Below, piece by piece: positions 14,506 to 21,400 of a stretch of 31,382 nucleotides of DNA. The first letter of the stretch is position 1; the number at the start of each line of letters is the position of its first letter. A model generated the notes under the pieces. That model saw nothing but the letters and a program-made list of their open reading frames with translations, was not told the origin of the DNA and searched no databases. Source of the DNA: a virus. The stretch is from positions 1 through 31,382 of IMG/VR virus record IMGVR_UViG_3300017636_000002; one strand, written 5' to 3'. A program made the translations under genes and the position numbers.

Positions 14506-15419
14506 CAACGCCCACGCCCGACGGGCTTGCCCGATCGATCAAGCAGCGGCTGATGAACCTCTCCCAGCAGCGCGGGGAGGTGTTCAACATCGTGCTCATG
14601 CGGTTCGCGGCAGAGCGGCTGCTGTACCGTCTCAGCCGCAGCCCGCACTCGCAGCAGTTCGTCCTCAAGGGCGCGATGCTCTTTGCGATCTGGGCTGACA
14701 AGCCGCACCGGCCCACGCAGGACGTCGACCTGCTCGGGTTCGGCCCACCGGAGGCCGATCGGCTCGTCGGCATCTTCCAAGATGTGTGCGCGATCTCCGT
14801 CGAGCCTGACGGTCTGGTTTTCGACGCGGGTTCAGTCGCCGCCGAGCCGATCCGAGAAGACGCGGTCTACGACGGGCTGCGCGTCCGCCTTCTTGCTCGG
14901 CTCGGGACGGCGCGGATTCGGCTACAGATCGATGTCGGGTTTGGTGATGTGATCACCCCCGAGGCACGAGAACTGGTGCTCGGGCCGATGCTCGAACTGC
15001 CGCCCGCGCAGATACGGACATACCCACCGGAAACCGTGATCGCGGAGAAGTTCGACGCGATCGTTACGCTGGGGATGGCCAACAGCCGGATGAAGGACTA
15101 TTTCGACCTCTGGACGATGAGCCAGACCATGTCCTTTGAATACCTGATGCTTAGGAAGGCCGTGCTGGCCACCGCGGAGCGCCGGAAAACCCAGGTTCCT
15201 GACACCCTGCCCGTCGGACTCAGCGATCAGTTCGGGGCCGACGCATCCAAGCAGGCTCAGTGGAGCGCGTTTATTCGCAAGCTCGGGGCAGACCAGGCCG
15301 CTCCACCTCTGCCCGACCTGATCCGCCGGCTCGCGGCGTTCCTGCTGCCGCTCATTCAAGCGAGCACAACGACCCAGAAACAGTGGCCGCCGGGTGGACC
15401 TTGGCGAGCAACCACATGA
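14502..15419 (+). CDS. abiEii: AbiEii toxin, nucleotidyltransferase
   Basis: A protein of 305 residues starting at ATG 14502, overlapping the antitoxin stop by four bases. It has the DUF1814/AbiEii nucleotidyltransferase core: LKGAMLF at ~55-61, then RPTQDVDLLGFG at ~70-81 with the metal-binding Asp74/Asp76 pair, a third acidic residue around Asp144 (LQIDVGF), and the EKFDAIVTLGMANSRMKDYFDLW segment at ~182-204 with Lys183. Members transfer nucleotides to target RNA (tRNA for the MenT relatives) and stop growth during phage infection. The final part is a helical domain ending Gln/Pro-rich. All key residues are present, so the toxin looks intact. In a phage it may exclude competing phages. Confidence 0.9.
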   Translation: MTTPTPDGLARSIKQRLMNLSQQRGEVFNIVLMRFAAERLLYRLSRSPHSQQFVLKGAMLFAIWADKPHRPTQDVDLLGFGPPEADRLVGIFQDVCAISVEPDGLVFDAGSVAAEPIREDAVYDGLRVRLLARLGTARIRLQIDVGFGDVITPEARELVLGPMLELPPAQIRTYPPETVIAEKFDAIVTLGMANSRMKDYFDLWTMSQTMSFEYLMLRKAVLATAERRKTQVPDTLPVGLSDQFGADASKQAQWSAFIRKLGADQAAPPLPDLIRRLAAFLLPLIQASTTTQKQWPPGGPWRATT

Positions 15420-15441
15420 TTGCATCGACGGGCTGCGGTGC

Positions 15442-15630
15442 TCAAGCCCCGAGCCGCTCGCTCGTCGTTACGCGCCGACCACAATGGCGACACTCGCGTC
15501 GCCGGCGGATCGTCCCCAACGGAGTCCCTCGGGTGTAGAGCACCTCGAATTGGCAGCATCCGCACGTTGGGCAGCAGATGCCCTTCGGGCGCGGCGTGAG
15601 ATTGGGCTTCGGATTGGAGGGTGGGGTCAC
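15442..15630 (-). CDS. NrdR-type zinc-ribbon protein coupled to large terminase
   Basis: A protein of 62 residues. GTG at 15630 overlaps the terminase stop as GTGA, and GGGAGG lies 5-6 bases upstream, which fixes the start. After a Pro/Asn/Lys-rich leader come CPTCG (Cys20, Cys23) and IRRRRECRHCGRRVTTSER (Cys47, Cys50). This Cys4 ribbon with its RRRRECxxCGRRxTT motif is the zinc finger of the NrdR repressor, but the ATP-cone domain of NrdR is absent. It probably binds DNA. Coupling to the terminase suggests a role in packaging or in late gene control. The gene is convergent with the AbiE pair, 22 bases away. Confidence 0.8.
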   Translation of the reverse strand: MTPPSNPKPNLTPRPKGICCPTCGCCQFEVLYTRGTPLGTIRRRRECRHCGRRVTTSERLGA

Positions 15631-17918
15631 GACGTCCTCCCACGCAGCGCCGAGAGCTTGATCCGGGGACGCACCGCAACCTTGTGGTCGGTCCCAAAGA
15701 GCACCGCGCCTTGCATGGATGCGGCGACCGCGCAGCCAACCAGGCCGTCCAGCCAGTGGTTGTCCAGACCCTCGACCCGGAGCTTCCACTCGTCCACGGT
15801 GCGGCCCCGGCCCTCAGTCCGCACGCGGTACTCACTGGTGAGGTGTTCCGACAACAGACGGTGTGGTTCGGGCTTCTGGCCGAACAGAGAGAGCCCGCCG
15901 GGATCGCCCATCGGCACCGCGAGACGCGCGTGCACAAAGCTCTTCCAGTAGTTGGTATCGAACAGGACGTGCCGAACCGCGCGCTTGCCGGTCACAATCG
16001 GCACGCGCCAGTTCAGCCCGACCCGCTCGCCGCGCTTGCGCTTGTAGTCGCTGAAGGGGAGGCTGCTCGCGCCGACATAGCGGCCGTGGCTGGGCGTGAG
16101 CACGCTCGCGTGCGGGCTCTGGCGACAGAACTGATAGACAACATCCGTGGATGAACCCCAGTTGGCGTCGATCAGGCATCGATCGATCCGGACCATCGCG
16201 CCGTCGTCGCGCCGCCACTCGCGAGCAACCGTCGCCTCGATGAGCCGCTCCAGACCGCCATAGATCGCGCCTTCAACGCCGGCGCGGGGCGACGCGGCAC
16301 CGAGCGTGCGACGCACATCCCGTAGCGTGAAGTACGCCTGCTTCTGGTCCGGCTCGGTGCCATAGTCGATGATGTGCCCCGTGAAGTCGTCTTCCCAGGC
16401 GGCTACGAGGTAGAACAGTGCCTTGCCCTGCACGTCCACGAACATCGTCAGGTGCGAGCACCCAAGTGGGACAAGCCCGCGGGCGTGCCCGTTCACCTTC
16501 GCTGCGATCTGGTCGGCGCTCAAAAGATCGTCTGCGACCTCGACCTCCGGGAGCGGTTCGTTCTGATACTCGGCAAAGAATGCGGCCTCGTTCTGCAGCC
16601 GAAGGTTCATGGCGTGCTGCACCGCCGACAACTCGTCGTGGTTGAACCGCTCCGGCCAGGCGACGACCGCCCCCTTATCCATCGCTGTTCGGTGCTTACC
16701 GTAGAACGCCGTAGCATCAATGATCCCGCGATCGGCTCGGAGCCCCTCTGCCCGCACGCGGGCGTACTCGGCCCAGAGCTTCTCGTTCTTGGGGAACGAA
16801 TAGACCATCTTGGTCCGCTCGCCCTGCCACTGCGGGTGCTTGTCGCGGTCAAGAATGCGGTCGGCCAGATCATCAGGGCGGACCACCGTCAGCGTCATCA
16901 GGCCGGCGATCTTCCGTCCGGGCCCGGCCAGGCCCAGGATCGCGCCGGCGAGGATCCGCTCGCGGTTGGCGCACTGGGACGGCGAACGGGCGCTCTCGTC
17001 GGTCTGCGGGTCGTCGATCAGTACGAGCGAAGGGCGGACGCTCACACCGTCGACACGCTTGTGCTTCATGCCACGGATGCGGCCCGTGATCCCCGCGACA
17101 CGGATGATCGCGCCCGATGCCGCGGAGCCCGGAATCGTGGGCAGCACGATCTCCCGGGCGGTCCAGCCGATGTGGGTCTGCTTGCCTTGGTAGAGCTGCC
17201 CCGAGGCCCGCTGGTGGATGCCCTCGAGCGAACGGATCGGATGGCAGACCTCTGGGAAGTCGCCGCCGAGGATCTCGCTGTTCTCCAGCTCCGCCTTGAT
17301 CGAATCGAGCATCCCGGCCGCGTGCTCTTCGTCCGACCCCACGAGGGCAACGAACTCCCGGTGCCCGTACACCAGCGCCCACAGACACGCGATCTCGCAG
17401 AGCGAGGTTTTGCCCGAGCCGCGCGGCATCGCCATCGCAAACAGCCCGCCCTCGAGCACCGCCTGTTCGATCTTGGCAATGACCTTCAGATGGTCGTCCG
17501 ACCACTTGAGGTGAAACGTCTGCGGGAAGTAGACCTCGCAGAAGAACCGGAAGTCGCGGGCCGCCTTCTCCCTCCTCGCTGCGTCCGCGACCGGCGGCAG
17601 GTCACCAATATCCCGTCCCGACAGCGAGAGCATCGCGTTGCGGAGCCGGGCACGCTCTTTCATCGCGTCGTAACCCGTCAGACCCTCGGGCGCACTGGCG
17701 GCCTGGGCGATCGCCTCGTGCCGCGTGGTCGCCAGCCACGCCACGTATCGGAACAGATCGACCTTGCCCGAGTCGCCGTCCGCCGCGACGCGGAACCCGG
17801 CGCGCGTGCGATGCCGGTGAAGCTGCCGCTCGCTGATCACCTCGCCCAGCGGCGTGCTGTTGAGCAGCCGCGCGAGTTCGCCGGGCTTGAGTTTGCGCGG
17901 GTCAATCGCCACCTGCAC
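15627..17918 (-). CDS. terL: Terminase large subunit with N-terminal DNA-binding domain
   Basis: Up to 763 residues from GTG 17918; GTG 17912 is an alternative. It overlaps the upstream gene by 17 bases. Residues ~165-172 (PRGSGKTS) are Walker A, SLVLIDDPQ at ~297-305 is Walker B, and the C-terminal nuclease shows three acidic positions, Asp495 in MFVDVQG, Asp584 in CLIDANWG and Asp724 in HWLDGL. This is the ATP-driven packaging motor and DNA cutter. At ~763 residues it is long because of an extra N-terminal ~65-residue domain (GELARLLNSTPLGEVISERQ, then VDLFRYVAWLA at ~53-63) that looks like the small protein encoded just upstream. That domain may do work normally left to the small subunit. 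Confidence 0.95.
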   Translation of the reverse strand: MQVAIDPRKLKPGELARLLNSTPLGEVISERQLHRHRTRAGFRVAADGDSGKVDLFRYVAWLATTRHEAIAQAASAPEGLTGYDAMKERARLRNAMLSLSGRDIGDLPPVADAARREKAARDFRFFCEVYFPQTFHLKWSDDHLKVIAKIEQAVLEGGLFAMAMPRGSGKTSLCEIACLWALVYGHREFVALVGSDEEHAAGMLDSIKAELENSEILGGDFPEVCHPIRSLEGIHQRASGQLYQGKQTHIGWTAREIVLPTIPGSAASGAIIRVAGITGRIRGMKHKRVDGVSVRPSLVLIDDPQTDESARSPSQCANRERILAGAILGLAGPGRKIAGLMTLTVVRPDDLADRILDRDKHPQWQGERTKMVYSFPKNEKLWAEYARVRAEGLRADRGIIDATAFYGKHRTAMDKGAVVAWPERFNHDELSAVQHAMNLRLQNEAAFFAEYQNEPLPEVEVADDLLSADQIAAKVNGHARGLVPLGCSHLTMFVDVQGKALFYLVAAWEDDFTGHIIDYGTEPDQKQAYFTLRDVRRTLGAASPRAGVEGAIYGGLERLIEATVAREWRRDDGAMVRIDRCLIDANWGSSTDVVYQFCRQSPHASVLTPSHGRYVGASSLPFSDYKRKRGERVGLNWRVPIVTGKRAVRHVLFDTNYWKSFVHARLAVPMGDPGGLSLFGQKPEPHRLLSEHLTSEYRVRTEGRGRTVDEWKLRVEGLDNHWLDGLVGCAVAASMQGAVLFGTDHKVAVRPRIKLSALRGRTS

Positions 17919-18159
17919 CCCCCACAGACATCTCCTTCACGAGCCACGCGGCGTAGTGCACGAGGTTGACGCTGCCGTCGGCGTTTGTCGGCGCGCCGGC
18001 ATCGATGTCGGCGCGGAGCATCGCTTCGTTCACGGGCTTCCCGCCCAGCCGCGTGAGCACACGGGCGGCGTCCGCCACGGGCAGCGCCGCCGGGTTGAGC
18101 CGGGACATTCCCTGTCCGCCCCCCGCTGGCTGGGAACTAGGCGCATGTTCGGGAGTCAT
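17902..18159 (-). CDS. Small DNA-binding protein, small terminase candidate
   Basis: A protein of 85 residues starting at ATG 18159 with GGAGG 6-7 bases upstream. After a Pro/Gly-rich leader it reads ALPVADAARVLTRLGGKPVNEAML, then ADGSVNLVHYAAWLVKEM. The pattern (helix, G-x-x-(VI)-x-E-x-x-L recognition-type helix, AG turn, then VNLVHYAAWL) matches the terminase N-terminus (VISERQL, then VDLFRYVAWL). Small HTH proteins directly before terL are usually small terminases that choose the packaging start. It is shorter than most. The gene overlaps terL and faces the divergent plus-strand island. Role inferred from position and shared domain. Confidence 0.65.
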   Translation of the reverse strand: MTPEHAPSSQPAGGGQGMSRLNPAALPVADAARVLTRLGGKPVNEAMLRADIDAGAPTNADGSVNLVHYAAWLVKEMSVGGAGGD

Positions 18160-18329
18160 CGCGGACCTCCCCCCCGAACTTGCCCACATCGCGGACCCAG
18201 TTGCCCACATGTCGCAGAATTATCGAGAATTGCAGACCGATCACCTTGCCTGTTCCCCATCAGCCGACCAATGTGTGTCATACGCGAGCGGGAACAACGC
18301 ACCCCCCGCACGCGACGGAGACCACGAAC
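18160..18329. promoter_or_regulatory. Divergent region with 21-base-spaced direct repeats
   Basis: This 170-base gap between two diverging genes holds TTGCCCACAT twice, at 18180-18189 and 18201-18210. The repeats are exactly 21 bases apart (two helical turns) and both are followed within two bases by a CGC. A shorter repeat GAATT follows. Such phased repeats beside a small terminase gene could be a packaging (cos/pac) recognition site, or an operator for the divergent promoters. No clear -35/-10 pair is visible. Confidence 0.45.
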
Positions 18330-18683
18330 ATGAACGCGACCACGAAGACCACGATCGACCTCGCCAAGACCCTCGCCAAGAGCGGGTTCAACATCCCCGC
18401 GATCGAGATCCACACGCCCGACGGCCGCACCTGGAACATCGCGACGGTGCCCGCCGGGCGCGGCCGACACCTCGACGGGCACTGGGGCCCACGCCCCGGG
18501 TCGCTCGGCGGCTTCCGGCTCTTCGAGATCGACCGCGAGCGTGACGACGCCCCCGACGAGCACGACGCGATCGACGGCGACACCTGGACCGCCGACGAAC
18601 TGGTCGACTACCTCCGGGCGGTCGGCCAACCCAAGGACACAACGAGTTGGGAACGCAAGAACAACACCAAGCCAACGACCTGA
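18330..18683 (+). CDS. Small protein of unknown function
   Basis: A protein of 117 residues starting at ATG 18330, with GGAG 10 bases upstream. The first third is helical (TIDLAKTLAKSGFNIPAIEIHTPDGRTWNIATV). The middle is Gly/Arg-rich (GRGRHLDGHWGPRPGSLGGFRLFEI), and the end is acidic with a WTADELVDYLRAVGQP helix. No known domain recognised, no signal or membrane segment. It is the first gene of the plus-strand island and ends inside an intrinsic terminator, so it appears to be its own transcription unit. Confidence 0.7.
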   Translation: MNATTKTTIDLAKTLAKSGFNIPAIEIHTPDGRTWNIATVPAGRGRHLDGHWGPRPGSLGGFRLFEIDRERDDAPDEHDAIDGDTWTADELVDYLRAVGQPKDTTSWERKNNTKPTT

Positions 18684-18711
18684 AGCCCGCAACATGCGGG
18701 CTTCTTTGTTT
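18682..18711 (+). terminator. Intrinsic terminator
   Basis: A perfect 9-base stem GAAGCCCGC (18682-18690) and GCGGGCTTC (18696-18704) with a 5-base loop AACAT, followed by TTTGTTT. It overlaps the stop codon of the preceding gene. Confidence 0.9.
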
Positions 18712-18752
18712 ACCCGAGACACCACGCACCCCAAACAACGAGAGGTACCAGT

Positions 18753-19031
18753 ATGAAGAAGAACACCCCCAAGACCAAGACCACCAAGCCCGCCCCCCCA
18801 CAACCGACCGCCGCCCAGATGTACGCCGCGAGGCGCAACGACATCGCCCGCCTGATCGACGTGCTGCAGATGGAACTCGACAAGCACGACGAGCAGGCCA
18901 AGGCCGACCCGACCAACTGGGGCATCACCGGCAACCTCGGCAAGGTCCGCAGCGACCTGATGGACACCGTCGGGTTCCTCAGCAACATGGAACGCGACGA
19001 CATGGAGCGGTTCCTGAACGACGCCGAGTGA
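18753..19031 (+). CDS. Small helical protein of unknown function
   Basis: A protein of 92 residues starting at ATG 18753 with GAGAGG about 8 bases upstream. The N-terminus is Lys/Thr/Pro-rich and basic (MKKNTPKTKTTKPAPP). The rest is an acidic helical region (NDIARLIDVLQMELDKHDEQA, then GKVRSDLMDTVGFLSNMERDDMERFL) with coiled-coil character. A basic tail on an acidic helical hairpin suggests nucleic-acid or protein binding. No family recognised. It follows a terminator, so it needs its own promoter in 18712-18752, where I see no clear boxes. Confidence 0.75.
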   Translation: MKKNTPKTKTTKPAPPQPTAAQMYAARRNDIARLIDVLQMELDKHDEQAKADPTNWGITGNLGKVRSDLMDTVGFLSNMERDDMERFLNDAE

Positions 19032-19067
19032 CCGCACGCCACGCACGAACACCATAGGAGAAACGAA

Positions 19068-19352
19068 ATGAACATCAGAACGATCGTGATCGAAGGCCAC
19101 AAGCAGGACGTCAAGATCAGCCGCACCGAGCGCGGCGCTGAGGTGACCATCGAGCAGCACACCCGGCGAGCGGGCAGGCAGGACATCTGCATCGCCCACA
19201 TTGCCCGCGACGAGGACCGAGAGAGCCGCTACGCCAAGGCCACCGAGGTCGCCAAAGTGGTTTACGGCACCGACCGCCGGGGCCGGGCAGCCGCCACCAA
19301 CTCGATGGTCCACGAGGTGCTCACCGAGATCGAGCGCGTCGCGGGGTGCTGA
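19068..19352 (+). CDS. Small protein of unknown function
   Basis: A protein of 94 residues starting at ATG 19068 with AGGAG 8 bases upstream. It starts with alternating strands (MNIRTIVIEGHKQDVKISRT, then GAEVTIEQHT), followed by a charged stretch and a C-terminal helix (SMVHEVLTEIERVAGC). No catalytic motif or membrane segment. It lies 36 bases after the previous gene in the same direction, so the two are probably cotranscribed. Function unknown. Confidence 0.75.
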   Translation: MNIRTIVIEGHKQDVKISRTERGAEVTIEQHTRRAGRQDICIAHIARDEDRESRYAKATEVAKVVYGTDRRGRAAATNSMVHEVLTEIERVAGC

Positions 19353-19451
19353 CCCCCACCCCACCCAAGCGGCGTCGCGGGGAACCGCGACGGCCACGCT
19401 TGCCCGCCGCAATGTGCGACGGGATTCCCAACCCCCGTTTCGGAGATGACC

Positions 19452-19994
19452 ATGAGCACGAAGACCAAGAAGTCCAGCAGCACCCCCGCGATGAAGCGAG
19501 CCGTTGGCCCCGGCGGCAAGCGCATCCCCAAGCGCAAGGCCGACGCCACGGCGTCGAACACCGATCGCCTCCGCAAGGCGGCGCTCGCCGAGATCAACGG
19601 CCGCCTGGCGGGAGGGAAGCAGGACCACGAGGTTCCGAGCGAGCTGGAGATGACCAACAACGCCAGCGTGGAAGCGGCCGCCAAAGGGAAGGAGGCCAAG
19701 GGTGACAAGGCCCCCAAGACGGCCAAGGTCCATAAGCCCGCAAAGGAGCCCAAGCCCAAGCGCGTCAGCGCCCTCGACGCGGCGGCCAAGGTGCTCGCCG
19801 CGAGCGAGGTGCCGATGCGGGCCAAGGAGATGATCGCCGCGATGGAGGCCAAGAAACTCTGGACCAGCCCCGGCGGCAAGACGCCGGAGGCCACGCTCTA
19901 CGCCGCGATCATCCGCGAGATCGCCGCCAAGGGCTCCGCCGCCCGGTTCAAGAAGCATGAGCGCGGCGTCTTTGTGGCTGGCCGACAGGCTTGA
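19452..19994 (+). CDS. HARE-HTH domain protein
   Basis: A protein of 180 residues. ATG 19452 is preferred over ATG 19446 because GGAG stands 6 bases before it. The N-terminal ~105 residues are Lys/Ala-rich and disordered. From ~107 on (RVSALDAAAKVLAASEVPMRAKEMIAAMEAKKLW, then GKTPEATLYAAIIREI and a final RFKKHERGVFVAG) it is a HARE-HTH domain, a winged helix known from RNA polymerase delta, restriction enzymes and the eukaryotic HB1/ASXL proteins. A DNA- or chromatin-binding regulator is likely. The basic tail is reminiscent of histone H1-like proteins. It is followed by a strong terminator. Confidence 0.8.
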   Translation: MSTKTKKSSSTPAMKRAVGPGGKRIPKRKADATASNTDRLRKAALAEINGRLAGGKQDHEVPSELEMTNNASVEAAAKGKEAKGDKAPKTAKVHKPAKEPKPKRVSALDAAAKVLAASEVPMRAKEMIAAMEAKKLWTSPGGKTPEATLYAAIIREIAAKGSAARFKKHERGVFVAGRQA

Positions 19995-20024
19995 CGGGCC
20001 CGCATGCGTCAGAGAATACCCCCG

Positions 20025-20052
20025 CCCCGGCCAATGGCCGGGGTGTTTCTTC
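20025..20052 (+). terminator. Intrinsic terminator
   Basis: A perfect 8-base stem CCCCGGCC (20025-20032) and GGCCGGGG (20036-20043) with loop AAT, followed by TGTTTCTTC. It ends the transcription unit of the HARE-HTH gene. Confidence 0.88.
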
Positions 20053-20088
20053 GGCAAAACCAGCCGCGTGGCGCAAAGAACGTCTCCT

Positions 20089-20153
20089 TTCCTAGCCGGC
20101 TCGACTAGGAACGCAGACGTTCCTAGTGTTCGGCTCCACGAACGCCGAAGTTC
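20089..20153. promoter_or_regulatory. Nested inverted repeats upstream of fic (candidate operator)
   Basis: Three inverted repeats lie within 65 bases. TTCCTAG/CTAGGAA have a 9-base spacer (20089-20111). ACTAGGAACG/CGTTCCTAGT have a 4-base spacer (20104-20127). GAAC/GTTC have a 6-base spacer (20140-20153). They share the half-site (T)AGGAAC and end 6 bases before the fic start codon, as expected for an autoregulated gene. The middle repeat is also a member of the palindrome family found in the primase gene. Confidence 0.55.
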
Positions 20154-20159
20154 CCAGCC

Positions 20160-21389
20160 ATGCCCCGCACGACCGGAACATACCGACCAACAACGATTGC
20201 CGGAAAGACCGTCGAAGCGTTCATCCCATTTACGCTCCCGCCGCGCGATCCGCCGGTGGATGTGTCCGGCCCCGTTGCGCCCCTGCTCCAGGAAGCGCAG
20301 GCCGCGATCGAGAGGCTGCGCCTGGCCGGGCAGCTGGTCCCCAGCATCGACTGGTTTATTTACGGCTTCGTGCGCAAGGAGGCCCTGCTCTCGTCTCAGA
20401 TCGAAGGCACCCAGGCGACGCTCGAGGACATCTTCGAGTTCGAGGCCACGCAGCGCAGCGACCGCCCCGACGACGTCGAAGAGGTCTGCAACTACGTCGC
20501 GGCCCTGACGTACGCGCGCCGTGAGATGGCGCGTCCCAAGGGTCTGCCCGTCAGTTCGCGACTGCTGTGCGAGGCGCACAAGCGGCTCATGCAGGGCGTT
20601 CGTGGAGCGAACAAGGATCCGGAGAATCTCCGCAAGGTCCAGAACTGGATCGGCGGTCGCGGGCCCGACTCGATTCGGTTCGTCCCGCCCCCGCCGGACG
20701 CGGTCGTCGCCTCCATGCACGCCCTGGACACATGGATCCGCAGCGACGACACGACGCACCCGCTCGTGAAGGCCGGGTTGGCCCACGTGCAGTTTGAGAC
20801 GATCCACCCGTTCCTCGACGGCAACGGCCGTATCGGACGCCTGCTCATCGCGCTCCTGCTCGAGCACTGGCGCGTGCTCGATGAGCCGCTGCTCTACATC
20901 AGCGCCGCGATCCGGCGCGAGCAGGCCGAGTACTACGAGCGCCTCAGTGCGGTGCGCACCGACGGCGACTGGGAGGGCTGGATCGCGTTCTTTCTCAGGT
21001 GCGTTCGGACCGCCGCTGATGACGGCGTTGATGTGGCCGCAAACATGTACGCCCTTGTCAGTGAGGATCGCAAGCGCCTGGCCAAGCTCCCCGAGGCCAC
21101 ACTCGGTGCCGTGCAACTCTTCGAAATCCTCCCCGAGCACCCCGTTGTCACGGCCCAGCTGGTTCGTGAGCTCCTGAAGACCAGCTCGCCCACTGCACGG
21201 CGCTCGATCGCCGTTCTCCAGAAGGCGGGCATTCTCAGCGAAACCACCGGCAAGCTCCGTGACCGCGCGTTTGTGTACCGGCGGTACGTCAGGACGCTCA
21301 CCGGCGATGACCGTGCCGACCGCGTCGCCTCGTCGCTCAAGCGAGTGAACGATCGGTACAGCCAGGCGCTCAAGCGGCTCTCCGAGTAA
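20160..21389 (+). CDS. Fic-family AMP-transferase (class II, self-inhibited)
   Basis: A protein of 409 residues starting at ATG 20160 without a visible Shine-Dalgarno sequence. The catalytic Fic motif HPFLDGNGRIGR is at 216-227 with His216 and all conserved Gly/Asn/Arg present. The N-terminal inhibitory helix motif S-x-x-x-E-G is at 78-83 (SSQIEG, Glu82), which makes it a class II enzyme held inactive until the helix is displaced. A Fic_N domain covers ~20-110 and a C-terminal winged helix ~315-375 (VVTAQLVRELLKTSSPTARRSIAVLQKAGIL). Length and domain order match Fic proteins such as that of Shewanella. It should AMPylate a protein target. It lies in the plus-strand island behind a terminator and an operator-like repeat cluster, so it is separately controlled. 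Confidence 0.93.
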   Translation: MPRTTGTYRPTTIAGKTVEAFIPFTLPPRDPPVDVSGPVAPLLQEAQAAIERLRLAGQLVPSIDWFIYGFVRKEALLSSQIEGTQATLEDIFEFEATQRSDRPDDVEEVCNYVAALTYARREMARPKGLPVSSRLLCEAHKRLMQGVRGANKDPENLRKVQNWIGGRGPDSIRFVPPPPDAVVASMHALDTWIRSDDTTHPLVKAGLAHVQFETIHPFLDGNGRIGRLLIALLLEHWRVLDEPLLYISAAIRREQAEYYERLSAVRTDGDWEGWIAFFLRCVRTAADDGVDVAANMYALVSEDRKRLAKLPEATLGAVQLFEILPEHPVVTAQLVRELLKTSSPTARRSIAVLQKAGILSETTGKLRDRAFVYRRYVRTLTGDDRADRVASSLKRVNDRYSQALKRLSE

Positions 21390-21400
21390 GGGGCGATCGG

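Noticed and set aside
16374-17969. Long plus-strand open frame (~531 codons) opposite the large terminase
   Set aside because: High-GC antisense shadow; the minus strand encodes all ATPase and nuclease motifs of TerL.
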